A stretch of 64,000 nt of DNA from Platerodrilus igneus (Eukaryota > Arthropoda > Insecta > Coleoptera > Lycidae): assembly GCA_036346225.1 (NCBI GenBank), contig JARFIW010000139.1, forward strand, positions 4,030,001-4,094,000, given 5' to 3'. Each line of letters opens with the position of its first letter. Position 1 is the first letter of the stretch. The translations under genes and the position numbers were made by a program. Below are positions 23,793 to 35,585 of the stretch, piece after piece. Under the pieces are notes generated by a model. That model was not told where the DNA came from. It made no database searches and saw only the letters and a list, made by a program, of their open reading frames with translations.

Positions 23793-24811
23793 TTCATCAT
23801 CATCATTAGATCTTCAGTCCTGAAACTGGTTAGACGCGTACCATCATTGTTTCCTATTCTGAACTAACCTACATATTTCCCCGAAATTTGCACAGTTTGC
23901 ATCTATCACTATCTGATCTAGGTCTACATCCACCTCTTTTTTCCTATCTCTGCTTGTCATATATTCCATACTATTCCCCAAAAATGCCTTTGAACGTATT
24001 CTGCCCTTCTATTTCTCCTATTTTTTTCCAAAGATATCCATATTCCCCTACTGTTTCTATAACCTATTAGTTATTACCCTTGTATGTCCATCTTTATACA
24101 TCTGAAGCACGGCATTTCAAAGGCTGCTACTGTTCTTCTATCTGCTTTTCAGACTGCCCGTATTTCATCGGCACTGTCTGTGCTCCACACATATGCTTTC
24201 AACAAGTTTTTGTTCTATGTTTGTTGTCTTTCATCATTGGCGCTGTTCTTTCTTGTTAGATGCAGTTCGGTCCCCTTCTATTGTTTTACAATTATATACC
24301 CTATTCCTCCTAGATTCAGTGGTTGTGAAAGAAGGTAAGCAGCCTGTGACTGCCAAGTTCCCTCAGCACTTGAACATTTACCGATTTAATATTTTTTCCA
24401 ATATATCTTTTCGCACAGTCAACATTAGTTGCAGATATTTCACAAACAACACCTGGAGTTGTTTATAATAATCATCAGATTTATCTGCGCTTATTTTTTC
24501 GTCATTGGGTTTTCTGTCTCAAAAATGGTTGGACACGTACTTGCACTTATTTATTTTCTAAACTAACCTACATAGTTCCTTGAAATTCTCACACAGCAAT
24601 ACAGCTCGGTTCCTTTTTATTGTTTTCTAATTTTATGCCCATTTCACCGAGATTCATTGAAGGAAGTTAAGCAGCCTGTGGCTGCCAAGATCTTCCAACA
24701 CTTAGACATTTGCCGAAATAATAGTTTTCCAGTAAATGCTTTCACGCAATTACCATTATTCGAGAATATTGCCCACCCAATACTTGTAGTTGCTTATAAT
24801 AATCATCATGT

Positions 24812-26008
24812 TTAAGTGCTGTTACTTTCTTTGCCATCTTGGGACTGGTTGGATGCGTACCTCCATTGATTGCTATTCTGATCTAGCCTACACATTTCCC
24901 TGAAACTCCTACAGTCTACATCTTTCACTATCTGTGTGCAGTAGTCTAACCTAGGTCTACCTCTTCTTCTCTTATTTCCTATCTGTGCTTCTAGTATATT
25001 CCGGACTATTCCCTCATGCCGTAATATGTAGCCTATCATCCCATCTCTCCTATTTTTTACCGTTATCCACATATTTCTTTCTTCCCCTACCATTTTTAGT
25101 ACCTCTTCGTTCTTAACTTTGTCTGTCCATGATATCTTCATCATTCGTCTGTAGCACCACATTTAAAAGGCTCCCACCTTTTTCTTGTCCGCTTCTCCTA
25201 CTGTCCAGGCTTCACAATAGTACAGTGCTGTGCCCCATACATATGTTTTAAGCAATCTTTTCCTTGTTTCTATGTTTGTTGTCTTTGAACACAATAGTTG
25301 CTTCTTCAAGTTAAATGTAGCACGATCTTGTGCTAATGTTTGTTTTATATCTTTTGTGCTTTTCCCATATTGCGCTATTTGACTTCCTAGGTAGCAGAAA
25401 TCTTTAACCTCTTGTAAGTTCGTGCTACATATTTGTATTCTTGTTTTTGATTTATTTTTCCTCCTTTGCATACTAAAACTTTAGTTTTAGTTTTGTTAAT
25501 TTTCATACTGTATCTCTCTGCTAGAACCGTTTCCATTTTATTTAGAGCACCTTCTTACTCTTCCTTGCTAGATGCTAATACCGCTATATTATCTGCAAAT
25601 CTAAGCATATCAATTTTTTGTCCCTGCATATTAATTCCAAATGTCTTCCTGCATTGCTTCTTCAATGTACAAGTTAAAAATTAATGGAGATATGGCACAT
25701 CCCTGTATCAAACCTTTCCTAATGTTTACTTCTCTACGTTCTGCTCTAATTCTATTACTGCTGTTTACTCTTTGTATAAGCTATGAACTATTCGTCTATC
25801 CCTATAACTCATTTCAATCTTTTTGAGTATTTCGAACATTTTTTTTCATTTTACATTGTCGATCTACAAACCCTATATACACGCTTTTCTCTTTTTTTAT
25901 TGTTTTTTCCATTATCAGTCTTAGAGCTAAGATAGCCTCCCGTGTTCTCCTGTTTTTCCTAAACCCAAATTGGTGTTCTTCTAGTATTTCTTCAGCCTGT
26001 TTTTCCAT
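24812..26008 (-). pseudogene. RTE RT remnant and C-terminal domain, broken
   Basis: 25814-26008 encodes EKQAEEILEEHQFGFRKNRR and TREAILALRLIMEKTIKKEK, the RT thumb-proximal helices before the first catalytic D. 25163-25471 encodes VKDFCYLGSQIAQYGKSTKD, RATFNLKKQLLCSKTTNIET, RKRLLKTYVWGTALYYCEAW. 24812-25162 encodes MWCYRRMMKISWTDKVKNEE, EVLKMVGEERNMW and the basic RRRGRPRLDYCTQIVKDV motif. This C-terminal domain follows the RT of RTE-like LINEs. It is the best-preserved C-terminus in the window, but the FADD catalytic box is disrupted and frames change at 25163 and about 25500. Confidence 0.75.
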
Positions 26009-26328
26009 TCGTATTTGTACAATTCTAATTTATATTTTTGACACGTGTGCTGTCAGTCTATTTCCTCTGTCGTCTTTTACTTGATTTCTAAACCGTTGTC
26101 TAACAATAATGTAATCTATTTGATATCTTCCTATATCTCCTGGCATCTTCAACGTGTATCGTCTTCTAGCTTGATGTTAAAATAATGTATTTGTCATGGT
26201 TAAGTTGTTCTTGTCGCAAAATCCTACCAGCCTATTTCCCCTGTCATTTCTCGTACCTAAACCAAATAAACCTACTACCGCTCCTTCCCTACCCTCACCT
26301 ACCACTGCATTAAAATCCCCAGTAATTA

Positions 26329-26721
26329 TTAAATTTCCATTCGTTTTACGTGTCTTAATATGTCTTCGATATCTTTGTAGATCGCTTCTACCTCTTCGTC
26401 ACTGTAGCTAGAGGTGGGCATGTATACTTGTATTATTACTGTGTTTGCCGGTTTAGATTCTAATCTAAGCATGAGTACTCTTTCGTTCTTTTCTAAGTAA
26501 TTTTCTACACAGTATCCTATCTTTTTCCGCATAAATATCCTCACACCCAAATTTCCTTCCTCTGCTCTTGTATGAATTACCCTGAAGTCTCCACTCCAAA
26601 AATAATCCCCCGCCTCTGGCCACCGAACTTCGCTGATTCCCACTATGTCTAGCAATAATCTATTCATTTCGATTTTAGGTTCTCTAGCATACCTACTTGA
26701 TTCATAGTTCTCACATTCCAC
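26329..26721 (-). pseudogene. RTE endonuclease fragment (130 codons open)
   Basis: An apurinic-like endonuclease N-terminal part. It has LLLDIVGISEVRWPEAGDYF (residues about 23-42), containing the S-E-x-R-W metal-binding glutamate motif. GDFRVIHTRAEEGNLGVRIF and NTVIIQVYMPTSSYSDEE follow, the second and third blocks of the fold. The ORF ends just before the expected MGDFN block. The homologous copy A region confirms that the frame is real. The ATG is internal, with the true start upstream in the 5' region near 26760. It is truncated and followed by a deletion. Confidence 0.75.
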
Positions 26722-27269
26722 GCTCCGACTCGCAAAATGTAGTCCCCTCCCGGAGATACGAATGGGAGACTATTTTAACTCCGGAATCTTTTACCCCAGA
26801 GAATGCCATCATTTTATTATAATTTAGGTACGCTATGTATTTGGGAGGTAATGTGGTGGTTTTCCGTTGCCTTCCACATCGCGGTAGTGTGTCTTATACT
26901 GCCATACCGACCCCTATGGTCTCTGCCAATCTAAGTATCGAAAGAGCCGCTGCCCTCTTTCAGAGGCCTGTCTTAGTCCGGTTCCTCACTAACGACCCTA
27001 CTACTTTGGTTGAACCTGTAGTTTGGCTCTTTAGCTCATTAGATCACGCAAGCCATTTCATCTGTTCTAGTAATCTAGAACTTTGGCAAGGTGGAGGTCC
27101 ATTCGAAATGGTCAGGCAGATTACTCTCTTCTAAATCATATTTATTATTTTGATTAAATCTATGTTTATGAATGTAACATAAAGTCACGTGCTTCAATTA
27201 TAAAAGTTGCATATCTATATTAACCTTATCTAATCTATGATCTGAACTAACCGCCGAGCCAATACTGCA

Positions 27270-29025
27270 TATTTTAGACACTTAATTTTGACATTTGCAA
27301 TTTTTGCCAATTTGTTTCTCTTTTCTGTATTTTGTTTAATTTCCCTTTGTTAATAATATTTATAAAACAGTCTTTTTCAAGACTACACTTCGTTGTTTAT
27401 TTTGAAATTATAAGTAAACGTTTTTAAATTTAATATTTCTTGAGTACATATTTTTTATTTTAGGTAAGATTCGACTTCATTATGAGCAATTCTCAAAAAA
27501 TTGTTCATAGCCAAGGTCGTGAGTTTATATATAATTTTTACAATTATATGAAAGAGCAAAAGGATGCTGGCCAAGATATGATTTTGCTGAACAATTTGAG
27601 CAAAATAGTGTCTGAAGCAACTGGTGTTGGGTTAACAACTGTTAAGAAAATTATTAAAGAAAGCAAAATGCAGCCAAATGATGCTAAGTTACAATTTATC
27701 TCACCAAGGAAAACCATCAAGAAAGGTAGTGCAAAGTCTACAGTAGATGAATTTGAAGAAGCAATTGTGCGCACAATTATTTATCGATTTTCGAATACAC
27801 ACAATAAACAACCTACAATGCAGGCTGTATTTTAAGCTTTCAAATCTGAAGGGATTAATTTCTGTGGAAAGATCAATTCGTTTAGACGATTGGTGCATAA
27901 AATGGGGTTTCGTTGGAAGAAGTGCCAAGACAATCCTAAAGTCTTAATTGAAAAACCAGAAATCCGAGCAAAACGAGTCAATTTTTTACGAAAAGTACAA
28001 TGAAACTTACCTGCACAGTTCACATACTGTATCGAAGTCGTAGGACAATGGTTCAAATCAATGTTCAAAAGCACCATTAGTTAAAGGGAAACGTTTAATT
28101 ATTATACATGCTGGCAACAAAAAAGATTTTGTTCCGAATGGATTGCTAATTTTTAAGTCTGGACTTAAAACTGGTGATTATCACGATGAAATGAATCATA
28201 GAAATTTCTGTAAATGGTTACAAGACAAATTATTACAAAATCTTGAACCAAACTCTGTGTTAGTGATGGATAATGCATCATATCATAATGCGACCGAGGA
28301 ACCAAATCCAACTACGGCTTGGAAGAAAGAAGACATGAGGTGTTGGCTACTGAAAAGAAACAAACCTTTTCAGCTTAAAGATACAAAATCAGAACTATAT
28401 GCAAATATTAACCAGCATAAGGCTCCGTGCAAGCAATATGTTGTTGATAAAATTTTAGGCGCACATGGTCATACAGTGTTGCGATTGTCCCCATATCATC
28501 CTGAACTCAACCATATTGAAAAAATATGGGCAATAGTAAAATATCATGTTGCTGCAAGTAACACAACTTTTAAATTAGAGGATGTATGGAAGTTGGCTGA
28601 AAATAAGTTCAATACCTTTGGTTATCAAGAATGGGTAAATGTTTGTTCTTATGTAGAGAAAACTAAAAGGAATACCTTAGTAGGGAATATATAATAGACG
28701 ACATAGAAGAACTAATAATAAATGTTAACTACGATGGTGATTCTTCAGACTTGAGTTTGCCTGATGATGATAGTGATGGTGCTTTGGTTGCAAACCATTA
28801 CAGTAACGTGCAATATGATTGTGTATGCTATAAGGCATTTTCAATTTATTTGTACTGCATCTTGTTATTCATTTAAATAAGCAACTTTATTGTATTATTT
28901 AATAATACTAACTTGTATTTTACTTGGGTGTCTGATCTAAATAATATATTTAAGGTTTTATTAAATTTATTTGAAATCATTGAATGAATTGTATGAAAAT
29001 TTAAATTATGCTGTCTAAAGTAATT
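27270..29025 (+). mobile_element. Tc1/mariner-superfamily transposon, Sailor (DD82E) type
   Basis: A decayed DNA transposon around the transposase at 27482-28825. Candidate inverted ends are weak: TTTTAGACACTTAATTTT (about 27272-27290) against the complement of AAATTATGCTGTCTAAAG (about 29003-29020), which agree at roughly 16 of 20 positions. A TA duplication is not clear. Element identity comes from the transposase spacing; the ends are tentative. Confidence 0.55.
27482..28825 (+). pseudogene. Sailor-type DD82E transposase, broken by stops and frameshifts
   Basis: Cut-and-paste transposase. Residues 1-117 (27482-27835) hold an HTH-type DNA-binding part (LNNLSKIVSEATGVGLTTVK). After a stop at 27833 the frame shifts to FKSEGINFCGKINSFRRLVH and MGFRWKKCQDNP, the linker before the first catalytic D. 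That D is not recognisable: YCIEVV stands where a YxDET-like motif is expected (about 28028). From 28143 an open 183-codon piece has VLVMDNASYHN with the second D, then LRLSPYHPELNHIEKIW with the final E. I count exactly 82 residues between this D and E, the diagnostic spacing of the Sailor (DD82E) family against 34 in Tc1. An acidic tail (SLPDDDSDGAL) follows after a frameshift near 28690. Confidence 0.85.
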
Positions 29026-32000
29026 ATTATGACTATATAATGTAGATAGCTCACGGTGAAGTTAAAGCAGTGTATACAATTACTATTTCGCTCAAACTGT
29101 TTTATGTTGAGTGTTTATTTAACTGAAACATTTGTATAAAAATAACTTTTTGTACTACATTTAGTTTTGCTATTCAAGCCTACAATCTACAATGTCTCCA
29201 TAACTATGAATTTCTTCTCCATTGTTAAAACCATGCTTGATGTTACCAATAGTTTTTCAAGATTCAAACAATAAACTACCTATATTTCAAATTTTATTTT
29301 TAATTGATTGTTCTAATTATAATCTTTAAAGTTCCGTAAAAATCTACTCTTTGTTAAGTTACGTTCATGCTGAATCCTTTGATGCAGATTCCACAATGGA
29401 TTTTATCCACACTTATAAACCCTGTACGTATTTAAAAAATTCATACTTCAAACGTGGTTCTTAATGATATTTGAAGAATTTTAAGTTCATTTTCCAGTTT
29501 TTATATCTTGACATTTTATTCCTCCTTTCGAAAGGAATAGTAACTTTGACCTTATAAGGAATATCCCATATTTCTTTATATGATTTATTTAATTCATTTA
29601 GTCCCAAGAAGTAATATAAAACTCAAAAGTGAATACGCCTTGCCTTTTATCATAGATTAGTCATAAGGTTAGGTATTTGTTTACACATTAATAATTTGAC
29701 ATTACATTAAGGGTTATTTTAGCGAATCGTGATGTTTTTAGGTTAAACTGAAAACACCGTGTTATATCCTTTTCTAAAGGTTTCTCACTTCCTCCATTGA
29801 GCATCCCAGGGTCGTTGAGATTTTGTAACAGCTATAAGAACTTATTTATTTGTAGTTTGAATTGTTTAAATGTGCAAGGTGAAATATTTTACGTCCACTA
29901 AAACCCGTAACAGAATATTTTGCTTATTTCCTACTTTATGTGAAGACAGTATATAACACTACCGAAGAGTTAAGCTATGTAATTGAACTACTTCATACGT
30001 TTTATGGTAAGGGATTTTGGTCTTAATATGGCTCACACCCTTTTTGCATAATTAATTAGAGCCAAAATCTCCAGTCATCTTCACCCTCATAAAACGTTAT
30101 AAGTACACTCATACAAAGGCATTTCCACCGAGCTCACTCATTCATTTAATTCAACAAAAACTGCTGATTTTAGTTTAATTGCAAAGCAGATACAAATCAT
30201 CCTCGTATTCTGGCGTCGGCGTCGTGTCGTTCTGGCGCCTAACATATTCATTAATCTTTTATAGCGGAAGCGTAGGTACGCTTTATTTATGATCGTTTGT
30301 AAGTATTATAATCTCCAGTTTGGTGGTGAAACAAAACAAATTTATTTTTGTTCGCACTTAATGATTAAAGTTGAAAACAATAGTTCGGGGGTATTGAGGA
30401 AATGAGGAATATAAGAGTAAAACGTCGCCGACAGTGTTTATAGTGTAAAGTTTCAACTGACTGAACTAATTGATCATTAAAAGTTTGTTGTATGGTAAGT
30501 ACAAGAGTAGCGTAGATGCGCTAATTAAATGACCAGTGACCTTTGAGCTGAACTTCTTGTAAATGTTTTTGAAAATTTGCCATCCACTTTATTCATTTAC
30601 CCTTTTGCCCTTTTTATTATTCAAATCCTGATCCTTATTGATGGAAAAGATTTCAGTAATTTAATCTCAGCATCCTTTGAATTTAAAATTCTTTTTAAAA
30701 TACAAATTTTATGCTTAAAATTAGAGCTGGTTCAAAGCACTAATTTTGAGCATAAAATTTGCCAAGAGTTGAATGGGTTTGCTCCAAATACTCAGCAGTG
30801 CGGCAACTGTTAATCACGGGGTATACTACTCGAAAACAAGCAATGCCACTGCGAAAATCGGTGCCTAATTTTTAAGACCTTTGTAAATACTTTCAAAATT
30901 AGAATTGGCTACAAACTTTAGCAACTTTAAAAAGTGCCATTAAAAGATAATGTCCAGAAGATCAGTGAAAGGGAAGTATGAGAACCGTTCGTTTTAGGTA
31001 AAAAGTTGTTAACTTTTAATTTTCGAAAAACATTATGTTCATACACATGCCAAACGACAATGTTACTTGGAAAATAAGCAAGATATGGAGGAATGAACAA
31101 TAGGGCTTTTAATTACATTTATAACGTCATAAGTCCAGTCTTCCCTTTCGAAAATGCAGCGATGCTTTTATTAGTTGGTGAAAAAGAGAGTAGTATGTTT
31201 TAAATCAAGCTTTGAATGTTCATCAAGCTTTTTTGACAATATGTCGGAAATTCTCATACCCCCGTTAAGTAGAAACAGAATAAGAGCTAAAGATAGTTGG
31301 TGTTTCAGTTATACACACTATGCAGTGGTTATAGTTATAGAAATATTAGAAACCTCTTAGTTCTTGATTTATTTATTCAAAAACATAAGATGGAATTAAT
31401 TGATCTATTGAAGGAAAATTAATGTAGTTAAGAAGGTATGCATGAAACCACGTATTAACTGGCATGCTTCAACGGACATCAAGGACATTCTTGAAAATAT
31501 ATCCTTAAGCTGATTATTACCATTATTAAACTATCCGAGTGATTCTTCACAACACGCATTTACATGTTTACTAAGTATATAATAATTTGTTACAGAATAA
31601 AAAATTCTAAAAGTTTTTTTGCACGTGTGAATTATCCTACAGTGCCAATGGACATAAAAATCATATATTATTCATCAGTGAGATACTGCTTATCCAAATT
31701 AGGTCTGAAATGTAATAACTTCGCATTGAAATGGATGCATCTGATTAAACACTTTCCTTTTTCACGCACGAACCAAAAAAGAGTAGCAATTTTCACAATT
31801 CTTTAAATTGTCTCCACACGCTATTCAGCTTTTTATTCTTGTAAAGCAGTTGTTCTCTTTGACATATCCTTATAAACTAATATAACTCCACAATTCAAAA
31901 GTGGAACATATATATTCAAAAATCCTGGGCATTTAATTTTGTAAAGTCATTTGTGCAAAATCAACAAGAAACGTAGCTTCTACAATTTGCAAAATGATAC

Positions 32001-32107
32001 TTTTTACCGCAAAAAAGACATAAGCGAAACATATTTTTTGATAGTTTTTATTTTTGGCCGATATTTTGGTAACCATCGTAGATAGGTTAAGAAACACAAA
32101 ATTATTC

Positions 32108-32115
<8 letters not shown>
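29026..32115. other. No gene recognised
   Basis: Three kb of AT-rich DNA. Open frames at 30577-30813, 31175-31360 and 31564-31806 have no domain, no codon bias and no conserved neighbour. A TGGCGCC motif (plus, 30233-30239) lies in a CpG-richer patch (about 30205-30245). Confidence 0.45.

Positions 32116-32188
<73 letters not shown>
32116..32188. repeat. (TA)n microsatellite, about 70 bp
   Basis: Long TA tract, broken once by a G near 32181 (TGTATATATAA). It is the longest simple repeat in the window. Confidence 0.95.
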
Positions 32189-32189
<1 letters not shown>

Positions 32190-32744
32190 ACTATGATAAC
32201 GCTACACGCCATGGCTGCACCTAAAGTTTAATATGCTTCGACTAGCTCAGACTAATCCACACAGGGTGCACAACGTTACGATAACAAAGAATTTACCCCA
32301 TTTTTTATCTAATAGTTTCCTACTTGAATGAGAAAAACGAAATTGACCAAGATTTGTATAATGATAAAGAAAAATTATATACACTTTACAGCTTAATATG
32401 ATTCAGTATTTGACAAAATAAACCCCTGAATCAAATAATAATAATATCAATTTCTTTATCCCCAAAATTATACCTCCCTTTAGTTAGTTTTAAAGCCAGC
32501 AAAAATGGTACTGCACTCTATTGGAAACACCATTGAACGTTCAATGACCTCTCCCTTTTGAAGTAAAACAAGAATAAATATTGAAGGTGATAACGCGGAC
32601 TGATTTTTAATTTAGATTTAATTGTATAGCAGATATTAACATAACATTAGCACTTGTAGATAAAGTAAAACTATAAGAGAAATAAAGCAAATTTATATAT
32701 ATAGGGCAAGACGGAACACTAAGGCATGAGTCAACCCATCACGT
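32189..32744. other. No recognisable feature
   Basis: AT-rich DNA. Nothing supportable seen. Confidence 0.5.
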
Positions 32745-33640
32745 GGAGTCTTTGGGTGCGCCAGTCCTAGTACTTACACGATCTCTTCGTACTGTATTCT
32801 ATCAATGAAATCTGCACAGCTACCAACTCCAGAAAGCTATCCGGTGCTGTTGGGTAGGTTAGTCTTACCAAGTGAGGAATATCTGCTTCAAACTCTTGCA
32901 AATTTTCGTTAGCCTGTTAGTGACGATTCCTTATTTGAGTGTAGTACACTTGTTCCATATGAGAGTCGGCGTACCTCATTTCCAGCCTTGATGTTAAGAC
33001 CCCGTAGTTTCCTTGGTCATGGTCTGGTATGCTCTGCTGGATATTCAATGCTTGACTTCGTAATGCGACAATCAAGGCAGTTGCCTTTTCACCATTATTC
33101 CAGCTGTGGCAGTCTAGAGCTGTTTAAAACGTGTCTGCCATGTGATTTTCCATCAATTGTCGATGGTACTACTCTGAACCCTGACGTAAGTTCGCAGCTT
33201 TCGATATTCTTACATTCTGAGAGATACTGTTGTATCATCAGCACTGAGGTTTCTGATGCTTGCACTGTTATGGAATTAATCCGTTCCTTGATTCTTAGTA
33301 CCTTTTTTCTCACTTTACGCAAGTTTACTAACAATTCTTGTGAAAATCTCGCTTCCAGTTCATGCAAATCATATAATAAAGCTTGGTTTCCAATTTTGTA
33401 AACCGCCTGGGAATTTAGCTTCCAGGTTTACTGCGGATTTTATGGTTTTTGTTTTAATTTTCTCTTAATTGCTCAAACGTTGTTGCTTTTTTTGTAGCTT
33501 CTTGTATAAATTCTTCTCGTAATTGACTGGAATTTTCTTGTAGACTTATAGCGGTCTCGCTCAGTTTTTCTACAAGGTTTGTGGCGGTTCGTTGTTGTTT
33601 CTCCGTTGTTTCTCCATACCGGACTTAAAGTCCTTAAAAA
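32745..33640 (-). pseudogene. Orphan Ty3/gypsy-type gag fragment
   Basis: The minus strand encodes a retrotransposon gag. From right to left: a coiled-coil rich part (EKQQRTATNLVEKLSETAIS, then QLREEFIQEATKKATTFEQL, about 33480-33610); MHELEARFSQELLVNLRKVR (33095-33367); then the capsid-like core WNNGEKATALIVALRSQALN, GVLTSRLEMRYADSHMEQVY and LQEFEADIPHLVRLTYPTAP (about 32790-33110). The WxxG.KA..L...L.G.A and LQ.F..D...L...AYP patterns are typical of Retrotrans_gag. A stop interrupts it near 32925, and frames change between pieces. No LTR or pol is found next to it. The 137-codon plus-strand ORF here is its shadow. Confidence 0.7.
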
Positions 33641-34020
33641 ACAAAAGAATTTCACTGTCCGTTTCCTTTTATTTTTTGAGTACGAGTGACCAGTATGCAA
33701 ATAGGAATCGTTTAAAAGTCTTTAATTCCTACTACTTGCAACCAGTGTAACGAAAGCTCTATTTGCAATAATAACAGTTCTTTATTTTCAAACTGATTAT
33801 AGAAGTATTTTCCGCAAATCGTAGTTATAATGGAATTCTAAAGGCTCTCACAATGACTTATTTTTAGCTAATTGCTAACAGTACAAGTATTGTTTCTTAA
33901 ATTACGATGCTATCCTCTTAATTACTTATTATCGTGACGCTACAATTAACTATCCAAGCACTATCTAATAATTTCTATTAATGTATATGATCACTACAGT
34001 AATTTATATCAACATAGGGT
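33641..34020. other. No recognisable feature
   Basis: AT-rich spacer between the orphan gag and the BEL/Pao element. Confidence 0.5.
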
Positions 34021-34030
34021 CATTTATATG

Positions 34031-34400
34031 GGATTGGATAACTCATTGAATGGACTGTATAAACATTTTTGTGATAATAATAGATTTAATAAGGACTTAT
34101 AGAAAATACAAACTTTTGTACAAATTCAGAAGTAACATTAAAAACTTATTATTAAAAGTCAATCCATATATTGGACTACGAATCTTTAACATGCCCCCTA
34201 CCTTGAAAGGAGCACTCTTTCAACAGAAAATAATCGCAAAAATACTAACAGAGATTAAATAGGATAAATATGGGTTATTTCAAACTTATATACATAAAAG
34301 AAGAACATATTTTAACATGACTAAGTTAAATGTTGCGCAGCCTTAAAGAGCATAAATGTAAATATAAATAAACACATTTTAGTAATATTTACTATACGAC
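34031..34400 (-). repeat. BEL/Pao 3' LTR
   Basis: 34031-34172 is nearly identical to 40693-40833 (GGATTGGATAACT.ATTGAATG... through GTCAATCCATATAT). The rest up to the end of the integrase ORF has no counterpart on the right, so either the right LTR is truncated or its right part diverged. The inner limit is uncertain. Confidence 0.65.
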
Positions 34401-34406
34401 AGAGCA

Positions 34407-35260
34407 CTAAACAGTCTTTTCTATGGGTAATGGAGTGATTGTTCCAACAGTATGACGAATAATACCTTTAAATGTACGAACTGAAACGACTCGAACGATG
34501 TTGTCCACACCAGGAGATGTTTCAGTTATTCTTCCAAGCTGCCACGAAAGGGAGGGGGAATTTTTGTCTTTGATGAGGACCAATGAATCACGTTCAATAG
34601 CAGATTGATTTATCTTCCATCTTTTTCGCTGCCAGAGTTCAGAAATGTACTCTAATGACCAACGTTGCCAGAAATGTTGGCGCAATTGCTCAAGCTTCTG
34701 GAATTAATCCAGCCTGTTGGATTTTACAGTAGTGGGATCCAGCTCAAGTGAATCATTGATTTCCCAATCATGAAGCGGGAGTGAGTGGGGTTAAATCTGC
34801 GGGATTGGCTGATAGTGGAGTGAGAAGACGGGAATTTAGTATAGCTTCAACTTGCGTCAACATGGAGTAAAAATCTTCGTATGGTAATGCAACACTTGAT
34901 AAAACACGCTTTAAATGCCATTTCATTGTCTTTACGCCCGCGTACCATAACCCACCAAAGTGAGGGGAATAGGAAGGAATAAAATGCCAATTAATCTCTT
35001 GACTTGCACAATCTGCAATTACGATTTCTTGCTCGGATTGGAGAAAGTCGCCCAGCTTTTGTAATTCATTCTTTGCACCAATAAAATTTGATCCGTTATC
35101 GGACATTAACTAAGCAGGTTTTCCTTGTCTAGAAATAAAATGCTTCAGCATAGCAAGGAATGAATTGGTGGTCAAATCTGTAACCGGCTCCAAGTGGATA
35201 GTCTTGGTGCTGTAACATATAAATAGACAAACATAACACTTTTGCATTTTTGCTCCGCGG
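34407..35260 (-). pseudogene. BEL/Pao integrase core (second half) and DUF5641-like C-terminus
   Basis: 34768-35106 encodes MSDNGSNFIGAKNELQKLGD, with the second catalytic D in the SDNG motif, then INWHFIPSYSPHFGGLWYAG, and Q-V-E-A-I-L-N-S-R, with the catalytic E. This is a retroviral-type integrase core. 34407-34685 encodes RQHFWQRWSLEYISELWQRK and ALIKDKNSPSLSW-like text, the DUF5641 chromodomain-like tail of BEL/Pao elements, ending at a stop at 34407. A frameshift lies between the two ORFs. Upstream residues (KAWPRSKNAKVL, EPVTDLTTNSFL in mixed frames, about 35130-35260) carry the N-terminal part up to the SINE. Confidence 0.88.
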
Positions 35261-35585
35261 CCACGCTTTGTCGTGGAGGCTCCGTGGCGTAGTTGGTATG
35301 TGTATGACCACTACACCCAAGGTCCCGGGTTTGAATCCCGACACGGTCCGTTTGAAAAATGTTAGGCGAGCATTTTTCACAAAAATACACCCTCGCTCGG
35401 ATGAGAGGTAAAATGGAGGACCCGTGTGTGAGCGTTGTCACGCACGTTAAAGATCCCTACCTTGCTTGGAACAGCAAGGGTTCGGCAAAATTCCAAATTT
35501 TCCAGGTAAAAAAAACTCGTTTCCTGGCCAATGTAGTACTTTCGGGTGGAGCATTGGAAAATCACATGTAAGGCCACGCTTTGTC
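35259..35585 (+). repeat. 14-bp target duplications around SINE copy 1
   Basis: GGCCACGCTTTGTC occurs at 35259-35272 and again, identically, at 35572-35585, immediately outside the SINE. It encodes part of the integrase on the minus strand. Confidence 0.95.
35273..35571 (+). mobile_element. tRNA-derived SINE, copy 1
   Basis: A 299-bp SINE. The head has a Pol III A box (TGGCGTAGTTGG) and B box (GGTTTGAATCC) within a tRNA-like sequence about 75 nt long. The body begins with a hairpin (TGAAAAATG...CATTTTTCA) and contains CACGTTAAAGATCCCTACCT. It ends ...AAAATCACATGTAA without poly(A). It is inserted in the BEL/Pao integrase with a perfect 14-bp duplication. It has no ORF of its own. Confidence 0.93.

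Larger units (their letters stand above)
23793..27135 (-). mobile_element. RTE-type LINE, copy C, composite with extra 3' units
   Basis: Reads right to left. The 5' region (26725-27135) has the same blocks as copy A. Then come endonuclease (26329-26721), an internal deletion joining endonuclease to mid-RT near 26055, RT remnants (25560-26008) and the C-terminal domain (24812-25471). Beyond the normal end at about 24812 lie two further units. Each is a ~250-bp spacer (TATAAGCAACTAC... then a CGGTGAAAT-type block) plus a partial RTE 3' end: a short one to about 24480 and a longer one to 23793, which finishes in ATGATGATGATG. Copies D and G carry the same kind of unit, so this is a recurrent structure. 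Confidence 0.75.

Noticed and set aside
32988..33401. 137-codon plus-strand ORF
   Set aside because: Lies antisense to the gypsy-type gag, whose minus-strand frames carry recognisable motifs.
35280..35350. Possible functional tRNA gene in the SINE head
   Set aside because: The same head occurs in four dispersed copies with a shared SINE body, and the arms do not fold as a standard tRNA.
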